A stretch of 64,000 nt of DNA from contig CM030726.1 in NCBI GenBank assembly GCA_018127085.1, positions 62,001-126,000 on the forward strand, written 5' to 3'. The notes under the pieces were generated by a model. That model saw only the letters and a program-made list of their open reading frames with translations. It was not told the DNA's origin and did not search any database. The position numbers and the translations under genes are program-made. This document shows, in pieces, positions 22,756-34,938 of the stretch; within the stretch, counting starts at the first letter, position 1, and the number at the start of each line of letters is the position of its first letter. This DNA is from Pneumocystis sp. 'macacae' (taxonomy: Eukaryota; Ascomycota; Pneumocystomycetes; Pneumocystales; Pneumocystaceae).

Positions 22756-25197
22756 TTACATATGACCATCATCTACCTTCCCAGTACTATAAAATCCATG
22801 ACAAACTCCAATATGTGCAATACGAGAACCTTTATAATGTAAAGATTTATAGAACTAAATTCTATGTTCTACCTGAACTAGCAACTGGATCTATTTCTTT
22901 ACCAATTATAATACAATCTTCTGGTGCCGTATATGTTTCAATTAACTGACCAAAAATCGAATGAATTGTTGCAATTATTTCGCCTTTCCTAACCCATGTA
23001 TTTACTTCTGGAATAACTAAAATAATTAGCAATATGCAGTTAAAATCACTCAGCATACCACTTAAAATTCCACCCTTAGTAGTAAATATCCAATACTGAA
23101 TTTAATGTTCAAAAATATAGTAAAAAAATCCATACTTACGCTTTTATCACAAATAACAGGTTTAAATTCAGCCTGTTGATGTTCATCTGGAATCATACCT
23201 AAGTGACTTATAATATTGGAAACACCTAATAAAGCATTTTTGACAAATCTCTTTTGAAATATACTTGGATTCCCTATCTATTATAAGGGTGAATATATAA
23301 ATATTATTCTTAATTATCTTAAACCTCAACCGTAATTGCAGGAATGCCAACAGCCATAGCAGCACCCCTAAGGGATCCGTCCGGACTTGTATTATGTACA
23401 ATTATCTTTCGATCAATAATTTGATTTAAGTTTCAAGAATACATACCTGTGGATTTTGTAAAACAGCCATTTTTCTTGTACGATCGTCCAGCATATTAGC
23501 TCTTACATATAAAGAATTAACTCTTCCTTTGGATGCAGTATGTAAGTCTATTAAATAATCAAATTTTTTGACAATTCTCTCTATAAAATTATAAGCATAT
23601 TGTTGAGCAGTAGATCCATTTTTTTTTCTAATTTTTTATTAAATAAATCTAAAAAAATATCCATTAAACTTACCCAGGCATTAACCTGTTTAAATCCTGG
23701 GATTTAAATCCCCTAGATGATGTTAAAAATCCCTGGATATTCGCCACTGTTACTGCAACAATTGTGCCATGAAGAGATTCAGGGTTAAGTTCTGATTCGT
23801 ATAAACGATGAACAACTCGAATGCCATTAACTTCGTTGCCATGCAAAGCACATGTAAGTCCAACGACTGGACCATGTTTTACACCTTATTTTCTTTAATA
23901 ATAAAAAATTTAAGTAAACACAGATACCTCTTGCAACCAATACAGGAACAGATAACGGCTTAAGAGCATCTTCAATAAGAGAAATCCATAGTTTACTAAT
24001 TCTTCCTCTAGGCAATGATTCAAGATCTAAACATGTAGTTGTAGGAATCTCTGAATCATCCAATGTCAATAATTTAATATTTGGACTTTCTTCAGGTACT
24101 TGTGGAGGTGGAGTACGTTTTCTCCATAACTAAAAAAATAAGAGGTCAAAGTATTGATTAGACGAAAGATCGATCAACCTCTCGAGCCTTATTAAGTAGG
24201 TATTCATTCATATCAACCGACATAAATTTAAATTTAGACATAAGATTTAATATTTCTTTATCATTAGACTTAATATCATGCTTGTAATTATAAGTTTCAA
24301 AATGAAAATTAGAAGTAACATATTTTTCGGATCTAGGTGTAGCCGGTGAATAAGAAGCATTTAATAATTCACATGAAGCATTAATAGCTTTTAATATATT
24401 TGTAGATGCTTTCGCTGGTAAATTGTTCGAAAGAAATCTATTAAAAAATCAAGATATAACTCATTAAGTTCGTATTTACTTAAACTAAAAATATTAGATA
24501 AAAGAAATGAATAATTCATTCCTACATTCTTGTCAAATTTCTTTTTTATTTTTTGGATCGCTGCCATATTGATTTGAACATATTCTTCATGGTATAAATA
24601 AAAATAAAAATTGTAACTTTAGAATACCTTGTAGCTCTTCAAGAGCTGTAATCACCTGCAAAAGTGATTTTCTCCTACTTCTATTAAAATGAAAAATTCT
24701 ATTTTTCCATTATCACCATTCACTTAATTCCCCATCTGACATTTCATCCTTCCACTAATATCACATAAACTTCTAATTGATCTTTATTTATAACTTACTG
24801 ATTCATCAAGAATCTTGAGGGATTCTGATGCTTTTTTCTCAATAGCAATATATCTATTATCTATTTTTTCAAGTTCTTGAGTCAAACGTCTATGAAATTC
24901 TTCATGAATATTCTTTGATATCTCTGTGTTATAATTGTTATCTATTAAATAATAACAATACGTCCTCTCTTTAAATATATATAAAAACATACTCTTAAGT
25001 TCTTCATATGAAATTCTTATAAACTATGATAAGATTTAGAGAGATCTTAAGATATTAGTATGTACTTTCTTAAACATCTTATAGTCTAAGTAATATTGAG
25101 ACCATTTTGGATCTGCTGCACGTAATATTAACTGTTTTCCGAACTATATGCATTTTAAGCACAAATATAGCTATTTTTTGCTTGTGCTCACCTTCAT
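22756..25197 (-). CDS. SPX domain fused to succinylglutamate desuccinylase/aspartoacylase-like zinc hydrolase
   Basis: The N terminus is an SPX domain, a sensor of inositol pyrophosphates: MKFGKQLILRAADPKWSQYY, LDYKMFKK, an ELEKI helix, and RRKSLLQVITALEELQEYVQ followed by INMAAIQKIKKKFDKN. A linker (TPRSEKY, WRKRTPPPQVPEESPN) leads to an M14-like AstE/AspA domain: GLTCALHGNEVNGIRVVHR (zinc H and E), LTSSRGFKSQDLNRLMPG, YLIDLHTASKGRVNSLYVRA (third zinc ligand H), PAITVEIGN (probable catalytic E) and a C-terminal VRKGEIIATIHSIFGQ barrel. About ten introns; ATGAAG alone forms the first exon. I see no stop or promoter between the domains once introns are removed. Substrate unknown; phosphate-linked regulation is inferred from the SPX domain. 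Confidence 0.75.
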
Positions 25198-25662
25198 CTG
25201 AATCTTCGTACAGCCCAGTTGCCGATCAAAAAACCAAAAAAACACATATATTGCGTGTAAATGTGCATAAAATACTTAGAAATCTCCTTATTTTAAAAAA
25301 ATAACCAAAATCTTTACTTTTTTCTCTTTTTTCTTTGTAAAATCCTTAATATTTATCACTTAGTAAATTGATCATTGATATTAAATGCGTTTTGCTTTAA
25401 TTTCGTTAAGTTTTAGCTTTAATCGGAGTTAACGACAATCAAAACTAACAGGAAAATAAACAGAAAAAGCGTCTGGATGAGCTAGAATAAATGAATGAAT
25501 AGAGTATGTTAATGGAAAAAATAAATATATAGTATATTTTTGCTTTTTTTCGAAAAAAAGGTTTATTATTAGTGAATTATTAAAGAATTTATACAGTAAT
25601 AAGTGTATACTAAAGTGTATGGTATTGAAAAGAATTAGAAGTCGTTTGAGCATCTTTTGAAA
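25198..25662. other. Intergenic, divergent promoter region
   Basis: AT-rich gap between the SPX fusion gene and the telobox-Myb gene. No motif beyond poly-A and poly-T runs is recognised. Confidence 0.45.
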
Positions 25663-26935
25663 ATGTCCCAACGAGTTTTAAGGAAGAGAGTGAAAGATTT
25701 TGATTCAGAGATTCTTCAACAGAGAGAAATAGAACAGAAGGAAAACAGAAAGGAAAATCTAGAAAAATTAGTAAAAGAAGGATCTAAAAGGCAACGTATA
25801 CATGTTCGAACGGATTTAGCTGTAGATAAAAGTGACCGTTCTGTGAAAAAGCGCCATAGAATGCGTACAAGGTCGATGGAAGCAATGTCAACAAATAAAC
25901 AGAGTGATTTACATCATATGAAGGAAGCACAAAGTGACAGTGGGCTTCGAGAGCAAGAACTTGTTACCAAGAATAATGAATTTCGAAAAGATCAAGTAAT
26001 AAGTAAAAGTGATGAAATGTTAAATAGAGTAAAAAATACACAAAATAAAATAAATAATTCACCAACAATAAAACAAAATACTATGGAAAAATCAGATATT
26101 CAGCCAATGTCTTCAATAAATGAGCAGTTGGAGCGTATTTTGCATCGACTAGACACTAATGAGACACGGTTTAAAGAACAACTTCATCACTTGAATCAAT
26201 CGTAAGTTTAGTCAATGTTTGAGACATGATTAATATTTCTATAGAGTGGAACAATTGAAAGGAAAAGTTTTAGAAGAAATGTCAAATAAGGAAATAGAAT
26301 TTCCAAATGATCAATATATACATCAAAAAGGTTATTATAATATTATTATAGTTTTTTCTTTTATATATATATATATTTAGACATTCGATCTGAACAATTT
26401 TCTGAAAGAAATAAGGGAGATAAAGTCTCTTTGAAATGTCTTCATAGTGATCTTTCTCAAAGGTCATCTATGGATTTGACTCATGATGAAAATGATCTAT
26501 ACCCTTCAAATTCAGCTATGGCTCTTTATAAGATATCTCAGGACATAAGATCTCCTTCTCATTATCATAGTAGCAGGAAACGTCAAAAATGGACTGAAGA
26601 TGAAGTTGTTGCTTTAATTGATCTTGTTAGTATTTATGGACCTTCATGGGCTAAAATTAAGAAAATGGATGTTCATGGTTGGCTTCAAAGAAGAACTCAA
26701 GTAATAAATATCCAAATATGCGTTAAAAATCAACTGATTATATAGGTTGATTTAAAAGATAAAGCACGTATTATAAAGGTAGATAAAATAAGATGTTTTA
26801 AATATATAAATAATTGTTTAGCAACATTTATTAGAGACTCCTGACATTTGGAATCAATTCGTTCTTCAATGTGAAAATTGGGAAGCTGTTTCTGTTGGGA
26901 ATTCACTCGGACATCGTGGCGTTCATTCAGTATGA
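25663..26935 (+). CDS. Telobox Myb-domain DNA-binding protein (TRF/Taz1/Tbf1-like)
   Basis: The C-terminal third carries a Myb domain of the telobox class: KRQKWTEDEVVALIDLVSIY, GPSWAKIKKMDVHGWLQRRT, then QVDLKDKARIIK, the variant of VDLKDKxR that marks TTAGGG-binding proteins. The N-terminal two thirds are basic and charged (RVLRKRVKDFDSEIL, RHRMRTRSMEAM) with a coiled-coil stretch NEQLERILHRLDTNETRFKE. I do not see the TRF-homology domain expected of Taz1. It could bind telomeres or, Tbf1-like, act at TTAGGG boxes in ribosomal-protein promoters such as the two in this window. Start taken at ATG of MSQRVLRK. Introns near 26204-26245, 26330-26380, 26700-26742 and 26778-26820. Confidence 0.8.
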
Positions 26936-27884
26936 ATCTATATTAAAAATGAATTACTTATTTTATTAAATGATATTAATACGACTAAATTTATGTATAA
27001 AAATAATATTAATACATAAAGTATTTCTGTACTTTTACAAATAGGTTTTTGTTAAGGTTTTTTTCATCTTAAAAATATTTTTAATTTAATTTGTATCAAG
27101 TTTTACTTATTATATTGTTTTTTAAAAACATTTAAGAACACTTTAAAAATATAGAATATATATAAACAACTATTTACTTTTGAGATTTGTTTGAACGTGC
27201 TTCGTAGTATTTTTATATATTTTTTTTATTCATAGATCTCATTCATAATAACTAACAATTATTTTAATTAATATTTCGGAATTGGATAAAATCACTTTTT
27301 GAAGTCTAAAAATATGTATTGTTAATATAATTAATAAACAAATAATTACATGAAATTACATGAAAAATAATATATGTAAAATATTTTTTGAAAAGGTAGA
27401 AGATATATATATTTATAAAAATAAAAGATACATTTTTTAATGTTTATTTTAAGTAATTATTTAATAATTTATAAAAAATGATAATAACTTTGTAGATACA
27501 TTTATATCCTTATTCTAATTAACATTGTATTTAATAATATTTTTAGTACAAAAATTAAATATATATTCTTTTTTTTCAAATCTTTTATATTACAAGCAGC
27601 AATAAAATTATTTATTTAATAACATAATATTAGATTGTTTATAAAAATCATTTATATTTTATGAATAAATAAATTACACGTTTATTTTTTGTTAATAAAC
27701 CAAATCATTCTATAATATTTTATCAAAATTTAAAAAATAAAAAACAGAATTCCAAAATTACAACTTTATTATTCTCTTTTGATATAATTTTTTATACTTT
27801 TTTAATACGAAATTTAAATAACCAAGATATTTCTTTGATCTTTGTTTTTATGGAAATATAATTTAAGATCACCGTAAAAGATAA
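26936..27884. other. Long AT-rich intergenic region
   Basis: Gap of about 950 bp between two plus-strand genes. Highly A/T. No coding frame with introns, tRNA or repeat was recognised on either strand. Confidence 0.5.
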
Positions 27885-30081
27885 ATGAAAAGAAAAAGAT
27901 TTGGAAATACTTCATTTAAAAAATCTTTACAGCTGAATAGTTTGCCTTGGAAAAAAGTAAAAATTTCATCTGAATTCGAAAATTTAGATGGATTTATAGA
28001 TCTTGAAGAAATAGAAGGAATTGAGTTAAATACTAAAAAAAAAAACGAAGAAAGTGAAGGAAAAAAAGTATTTAGTTATATTTATATTTTTTATCTTAAT
28101 AATATTTATAAGGAAATAATAGATAAAATTATTAAAAATAAAAAAATTAAGCAGAAAACATTAAAATCAGATATAAAAACAAGTATTTTAGATAAAAAGC
28201 AATCATCTAAAAAAAATAAAAAAACAAAAAAAGAATGCAATAGTTTTTTACTTAAATCAGAATTTATTGATGCATTTCAAAGATTTGATAAGACTTCAAC
28301 AGATCTTCCAAAATGGGCAGTTTTTGACTTATCAGATATAATTTTGAAAAATCTTAATTCTTTGTCCTTTTTATCTCCAACATGCATACAAGAAATGGCA
28401 ATTCCAAGCATAATGGATGGAAAAAGTGTTATAGTCAAGGCACAAACAGGATCAGGAAAAACCTTAGTATTTGGGATCCCAGTAATAGAATATATCATTA
28501 AAAATGCACCAGATGCAGTTTCTGCACTTATTTTGGTGCCAACAAGAGAGTTAGCATATCAAATTATGAATCATCTTGAATCTATTTCTAAATTTTCTTC
28601 AATTTTTATTATTACTATTGTTGGAGGGTTATCGGTTCAAAAACAAGAAAGATTGTTTAAAAAAAAACCAGATATCATTGTTGCTACTCCTGGAAGATTA
28701 TGGGAAATAATTAACCAAAATGACTGTTTTCTTGGAATGCTTTCTAAGATTAAATTTTTAGTACTTGATGAAGCAGACAGACTTTTACAAGAAGGCCATT
28801 TTAAAGAGTTAGAAAAAATTCTTAATTTTCTTAAAAAATATAAAATCCAAAGACAAGTATTAGTCTTTTCAGCCACCTTTAAAAAAAGTTTACAAAAAAA
28901 AATAGAAAATAATAATTTTTTTATAACAAATACTTCTACTGAAGATGAAATAGGTTAGAAATAAAATATAATAAATTTATTTTAAAAAAACACTAGAATT
29001 GTTTTTTAAGAAATTAAATTTTGGAAAAGAAATGAAATTTATTGATGCTAATCCTCAAGAAAACATTCCTAAAAAAATAAAAGAAGGGATAATACAATGC
29101 AAAGATACAGATAAAGTCTATAAAAAATATTTAAAATATTTCATATTTACTATTTACAGGATTTATATCTATATTATTTTTTACTAAAATACCCAGGACG
29201 TACGATTGTCTTTATGAATAGCATAGAACATGTTCATCGAATTGTACCCATATTAAATGAATTAAATTTAAAACCACTTTCTTTGCATTCTCGACTTCAT
29301 CAAAAACAAAGATTAAAAGTTATTGAAAAGTCAATTCTATCTATTTTTAAAATATAAAACTAAATTTAGTAGATTTAATAGTAAGACAAATATTTTGATT
29401 ACATCAGACATAGCAGCTAGAGGAATTGATATTTCCGGAATAGATCATGTAATTCATTATCACCTACCAAGATCTGCAGACCTTTATGTCCATAGATCAG
29501 GAAGAACAGCACGTGCAGAAAACTTTGGAGTAGTTGTTCTATTATGTACACCAACTGAAACAATTAAACTTCGAAAAATGTTATTTTTTTTGGAAAAAAG
29601 TATTAATGAAATGTTATTTTTTCCTATAGACTATTCCTTATTAAAAAAATTAAAACCACGTATTTATCTTGGAAAAAAAATTACAGATGCTATACACTAT
29701 TCAGATAAACATAATTATAACTGGTTAAAAGAAGCAGCAGATGATCTTGGTATTGACGTAGATGAACTAAATTCTAAAAAGTTTTCACTTTTTATTTTTA
29801 TGTTATTTTCTAACATTATTTTAAGTGATAAAAAGAATGATATTTCAAAAAAAGAAATCCAAATTCTTCGATTTCAACTAAAAAAGCTTCTTTCTCAAAC
29901 ACTTTGTTCCGGATTTTCGCAAAAATATTTAACGAATGGTATTAATAATATTGCACAGAATACTATTGAGGAAAAAACACATCCTACTTTTCTAGGTATT
30001 GTAAAATCAAATGCTCTTGATGTTTTCCAAAAAAAACAAGACTCCATTATGTATAATAATAATAAAGATGTAAAAATATAG
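27885..30081 (+). CDS. MAK5: DEAD-box RNA helicase Mak5 (DDX24-like)
   Basis: Nucleolar helicase for 60S subunit assembly. The N-terminal family block is clear: LPWKKVKIS, ENLDGFIDLEEIEGIE. Helicase motifs in order: TCIQEMAIPSIMDGK (Q), AQTGSGKT (I), PTRELAYQ (Ia), GG and TPGRLWEI (Ib), VLDEADRLL (II), VFSATFKK (III), RTIVFMNSIEHVHRI (IV), LHSRLHQKQRLK, ITSDIAARGIDISGIDHVIH (V) and HRSGRTARAENFGV (VI). Introns after EGKK, DEIG, DTDK and IEN, each about 43-46 nt. The C-terminal tail is basic and diverged. Start MKRKRFGNTSF matches the basic N terminus of the family. Confidence 0.92.
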
Positions 30082-30527
30082 TAAAAACATTTCTAGTAAA
30101 TAAGTCGAAATTCTAATTCTTTGGAAAAACTTGATAAATGTTATATTATAAATGTAGTTAAAGCTATTCAGAAGTCAGATACCATATACAATATAGACTG
30201 TAAATTAAAAAGCTGACTACTTGATTAGATAGTTTAATTGGATTTGCAATATATTACCTAAATGAATTGTTTATTATGTCATTCTAAAGTGCTAAATAAA
30301 TTTTATTTTATATAAATATACAACTTTATATTTCCCATAATAAAACGAAGACAATAAATAGTTTCCTACCAACAACATATAGTAACATATCCATAATAAA
30401 CACGACATTGGTTTAGTATTAAAATTATATTAACATAATAGTAAAATAGTACCAAAGCAACATAAAAGATGTAAATAGTCAATGAAAAATGTGTTCCTAA
30501 AGTAGCTTCTAATGGATCCATTCATTT
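30082..30527. other. Intergenic between convergent genes
   Basis: AT-rich 3' flanks of MAK5 and the small unidentified gene. Nothing recognised. Confidence 0.45.
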
Positions 30528-31068
30528 TTAAAATGTTTCTTCGAATTTATCAAGTTTAACAAGAACATGGCCAACATCTTTAATATCCTTTGCTTGAACT
30601 ATTGCTTGGTTCACCAATTTAGAAACACTCTCTATAAGTTCCCATTCTTTACGTGTCATACTAACAGCAATCATACCGTTAAAGGTTTGTATTTCTGGTG
30701 CAGCCAACTGCTCCAATCGTTTTCTACATGTTTCAGCACAATGTAGATACATCGATCATACATACAGATCATCTGATTGACGAACTGATAGATCAGGAAA
30801 TGATGGCTTTTTCGATATTAATGTATACATATCAATCAGTCGCCTGGACTATTAACATAGAAATTCTAGTTTTAACATAATACACTTACTCTGATGTACG
30901 TAAAACAATCTTGGAAAGAACCTCTTGTTCATCCTGAAATGAGTCAACAGCTGAAAGAGCCTGTTGAGAACAACAAGAACTAAAACTTTAAGTTGATATG
31001 CGTTTTAATATTAACATATTACCAGTTGGAAGAAACATGTTCTGAATGTAATAAGGCGGTACGTTCAT
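30528..31068 (-). CDS. Unidentified small helical protein
   Basis: I do not recognise this gene. With introns removed it reads MNVPPYYIQNMFLPT, AVDSFQDEQEVLSKIVLRTS, ERLIDMYTLISKKPSFPDLS, VRQSDDLKRLEQLAAPEIQT, FNGMIAVSMTRKEWELIESV, SKLVNQAIVQAKDIKDVGHV and LVKLDKFEETF. That is about 125 residues and predominantly helical. At least three introns are required, with acceptors CTTTCAG, GTCCAG and ATGTAG. The start is tentative: further upstream the frames do not join to any ATG I trust. Small coiled subunits of kinetochore, tethering or Mediator complexes look like this, but I cannot choose among them. Confidence 0.6.
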
Positions 31069-32246
31069 GAAAAGACTGTCAAAATAAATCAATATATTAT
31101 TTTATAAAGTGCTACAAACACTTTGTTTCCGTAAACTACCTCTAAACAAACTCCAACAGCTACCCATCTTAAAGAGCGATTGTTTTTCTAAGTCACCGAA
31201 ATATCTATTTTGAATAAATATAAAAAATATCAAAAAGAAAAAATAATAGAGCTATTCAGTATTTCTTTCTAAAGATCTTTTTAGCATGTTTTATAAGGAT
31301 AAAAAATGAATAATTTTATATAAATAAGATTAATGGAAGTCGAAATATTTTAAAAAGATTTCATGCGATTTATAATTATTATGGAATATATATTTATTAA
31401 TATTAATATTATTATTATTAAAAAGAAAAAGAATTTTTTGTGAAGAAAGGATTATGAACGTTTTGAATATGTACATATCTACGAAAGATTAATGTTTCTT
31501 ATAAAACATAAATTATATCGTATTTTTAAAAAAAAAGAATAATCCAATATATATATTGAAATCTAAATTTAGAATTTTTTGATATTTAGAATAAATAGAA
31601 AACAATTTTAGTTATTTTTGCAAAATAATATCTTTTGTTGCTAAATGAATGTACAAACTTTAATTTTTAAAAAAAATACAAAAAATAAAATAAGTTAAAT
31701 GTCTACAGAAAACTAGATAACAAAAGATAATATATTATGTTAATATTAAATTTTTATTAAATTTTTATATTTGTACGTGTAAGAACGATAAAACTATTCT
31801 ATAGATAAAAAACTTGACATAATTTTTCCTCTTTTATTAATATAATAATTACATAGATATAAAACTGCACAAAAAACATAAAATGACTTTTAATAATAAA
31901 AAAAATTATATTCTATTTTTAATAAAGTAACAAAAAAATGACATTAACTGATAAATATATCTATTTAAAATAATTAAACAATATTTATATCTAAGAATAT
32001 GATTATTTTTATTTAAAAGGATTTCATTTATATAAATATAGAAAAGATATTTTTTTGATATTGTTATACTTTTATAATAACTCATTTTTTTACAATCAAA
32101 ATAAAAAACAGTTACAGAAAAACCGTCGTTCAAAGTATATAAAAAACAATAAACATACATCAATTTGTACGTTTTTTTTGAATATTCTAATATTCATCTA
32201 ATTTTTGAGCTTTATTTAAATATCTGTTAATATTTGCTTTTACATA
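31069..32246. other. Long AT-rich intergenic region
   Basis: About 1.2 kb between the divergent small gene and SUMO. The only open frame of note (31906-32163 minus) is an A/T-biased string of K, N, I, Y and F without family features. Includes an ATTATTATTATT run near 31400. Nothing else recognised. Confidence 0.5.
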
Positions 32247-32665
32247 ATGTCAGTACCTTCTGAAGAAGATAAAAAACCGACTGAACATATTAATCTCAGA
32301 GTATTTTTAGCAAGAAAATAGAGAAAAGCTGAAAGATAATCAATAGGTTGTTGGCCATGATAATAATGAAGTTTTTTTCAAAATTAAGCGCCATACACCA
32401 CTGAGAAAACTTATGGAAGCGTATTGTGAACGTCAAGGTAAATCAATGAATACTCTTCGGTTTCTTGTAGATGGGGAACGTGCTCGACCTGAGCAGACAC
32501 CTGCAGAGGTAATATTTTGACTTGAAAAACATTTTTATCTTAAAACAATAGCTTGATATGGAAGATGGAGATCAAATTGAAGTTATGATTGAACAGGCAA
32601 GCATAAATCTTTAAATTCTTGTTTCTTACTTATGAAAGCTCGGTGGAGTAGCAAACAAGTTTTGA
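32247..32665 (+). CDS. SMT3: SUMO (ubiquitin-like modifier Smt3/Pmt3)
   Basis: Readable precursor: [95 protein letters not shown]. It has the ubiquitin fold and the QLGG cleavage site, followed by five residues to be removed by a Ulp protease. Three introns. The last (32597-32638) has a GC donor, CAG|GCAAGC, and an AAAG acceptor, and falls just before the LGG codons. Length matches SUMO. Nearby genes are unrelated in function. Confidence 0.95.
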
Positions 32666-32877
32666 ACCGTGATTGATATTAAAACACAAGTAAAGAGCAA
32701 GGATTATATTTTCAAGGTTGGAAAGTCTTCAATTTCTTAGAAACAAGAGCTAATATAGAATGTATGGAAAGTAATCTCTTTATTACAAAAAGTTACATAT
32801 TTATTGAAGCATGATCTTTGGTAAAGTGATATGTCTATAGAACTTTTATGTGTAATATAAACAAATGTCAAACTGTA

Positions 32878-33735
32878 TTAAAATCCTTTCTCCCATATTT
32901 CTTTTTTTAGATGTTCCTGTGCCTCTTTCTCTTTGAGTGTTTCAAGGAATTGGTGTATCATAGTTTCGTCATATTCTTTTTCTTTTGTAGTACGTGGTGC
33001 ACGTACACCAAGGACACCTGTAATAAGACGTTTTGCAACAGTTGATGTCTTCAATGGTCTTTTGTCTGATATTGGGAATTTTTGCTGTTCGAGTGTTGCA
33101 AGAAAAGTGCTTTTATGAAATACAGTAAGAGGTGTTTTTGTACTAGATGTAAAAGCCGAGGACGTTGAAGAACGAAATGAATTATAGCCAGGTGGTAAAG
33201 GAGATAGGTTTCCTATAGAAAGAAAAGACGAAAGATATTTAAAATACGCATTTTTTGCTAATAATAATTTAAACCAATGTTTCTTTAATATAAGAAAAAA
33301 GTTACCAGCTTCTTCAGATGGAAAACAAAGTTGCGCTTTTGTATTATTAACCCATTTTATGGACATACGGTCCTTATCGAGACCAAAAGAATTATAGATT
33401 TCTCCTTCACATATATCTGAAGGCATATTAGATATTTCAAGTACATTTGTCATAACTGTTTGTTGGGTTTCCGAATTTAAAGGTAGGGAAATTTGTGAGG
33501 ATTTTTTCTCCTTCGAAGAAAGATCCTTGGATAATTCTTTTTTTGAAAATTCTTGATAATATTTCTCTGGTTTATCTATTAATTGTTCCCAGCTATCTAC
33601 TTCTGATTCCCAAGATTTTTTAAATTTTTGTGAAGATTCCTCTGTCTGTTCTGTACAAATAACAAGAGAATTCTTCATTGCATGCAAAATATCATATGGT
33701 TCTTTTTCAGGTGAATTTCCTGTTCTTAGACACAT
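32878..33735 (-). CDS. R3HCC1L-like RNA-binding protein
   Basis: Resembles the C-terminal half of the R3HCC1/R3HCC1L family. Seen: an acidic N-terminal part (SWESEVDSWEQLIDKPEKYY), an RRM-like fold (VLEISNMPSDICEGEIYNSF, MSIKWVNNTKAQLCFPSEEA), and the conserved tail KRPLKTSTVAKRLITGVLGV followed by RAPRTTKEKEYDE. One intron of about 48 nt (donor GTAACT, acceptor TTATTAG) splits EEA from AKNAYFKYLSS; it contains no stop and could be missed. Function is poorly known in fungi. Confidence 0.7.
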   Translation of the reverse strand: MCLRTGNSPEKEPYDILHAMKNSLVICTEQTEESSQKFKKSWESEVDSWEQLIDKPEKYYQEFSKKELSKDLSSKEKKSSQISLPLNSETQQTVMTNVLEISNMPSDICEGEIYNSFGLDKDRMSIKWVNNTKAQLCFPSEEAGNFFLILKKHWFKLLLAKNAYFKYLSSFLSIGNLSPLPPGYNSFRSSTSSAFTSSTKTPLTVFHKSTFLATLEQQKFPISDKRPLKTSTVAKRLITGVLGVRAPRTTKEKEYDETMIHQFLETLKEKEAQEHLKKEIWEKGF

Positions 33736-33949
33736 TTTCCAAGAGATTCTTTTAATCCAGAATGCTTTTCTATAATTATTAAAAAATATAATTTTTCAGG
33801 CAAAGAATCTTAATAAAAGAAACTTAAAAAATATCGTTTAAAACATCTTTCTTCATTAAAATTCTTAATTTACCCGCTTTATTTGCTTTTTTTGCTTTTT
33901 CAAAAAAGTAAAGTCTCAAACCTCGCTCGACAAGTGCATAAAAATATCT

Positions 33950-34836
33950 ATGGAGAAAAATATCCATTCAGCAAGTTTTAGTGGAAATAAGGATATCGTT
34001 ACTTCAATACTTTTTGACAATCCATCTGCTATTAATACACAAGACCAAGATCAACGAACTGCATTACATTGGGCATGTGTTGGATCACAAACAGATATTG
34101 TTTTTTGGCTTCTTGAAAGACCAAATATTGATATAAACATAAAGGATGAGGGAGGTTTGTATTTTTTTTATAATGAATAAAATGTTTTTAATATTTTTTA
34201 GGCTGGACAGCACTTCATATTTCTGGTAATATTTGAAATGCAAAAAAAGTTAAAAATGTTAAAAAAATATTATGTATTAGCTTCTATGGGTAATTATGAA
34301 ATCGTGTCAAAGATCTTATCACTAGAAAGTTGTGAGTTATCAGCTAAAAATAATGGAGGGCAAACAGCCTTGTAATGATTTTAAAAAGGATTATTTTTAT
34401 TAATTAATATGAAACAGGCACTATGCAGTAAGTAAAAATCATCTAAAGGTACAAATTTTGAAAAAATTTGTTTTTTCCATCATTAAAATTAAAGGTTGCT
34501 GAAAAAATTCTTGAAAAAGCTTCTTTTTTGGTCCAAGAAAAAGACAATCAACATCAACTGCCATTACATCGAGCAGCTGCAATTGGATCGATACCTATGA
34601 TCCGTCTTCTTCTTTCATACAATTCACCTATAAATGCACCAGATATTGGAGGACATACACCGCTCCATCATGCTTTTGAAGAATGTCATCCAGAAGCAAT
34701 TGTTGAATTATTAATACAAGGAGCTAATATTTTAATAAAAAATAATGAAGACAAAACTCCAGAAGAAGTGTGTGGTGACATAAATGTCAAGAAAAAGGTT
34801 TTAATGATTTGCGAGGATAAAGGAATAAAAATATAA
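33950..34836 (+). CDS. NAS6: Proteasome assembly chaperone Nas6 (gankyrin), ankyrin repeats
   Basis: About six to seven ankyrin repeats make up almost the whole protein: QRTALHWACVGSQTDIVFWL, GGWTALHIS, ASMGNYEIVSKIL, NGGQTALHYAVSKNHLKVAE, QLPLHRAAAIGSIPMIRLLL and GGHTPLHHAFEECHPEAIVE. Length (about 230 residues) and repeat number match Nas6/gankyrin (PSMD10), which binds the Rpt3 C-terminal domain during proteasome base assembly. Four introns. The start codon is 8 nt after GTGCATAAAA and gives MEKNIHSASFSG. A generic ankyrin protein remains possible. Confidence 0.8.
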
Positions 34837-34938
34837 CTTTTCAGATAAATTATATTATTTATATAGTTTAAAATATACAATGTAAAATAAACGCCAAATA
34901 CGAGTATTTTTTAAAATAATAAAGATTATTATCAGTTT

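Noticed and set aside
31906..32163. 85-codon minus-strand frame in the long gap before SUMO
   Set aside because: Composition is simply that of A/T-rich DNA (K, N, I, Y, F), with no splice continuation or motif.
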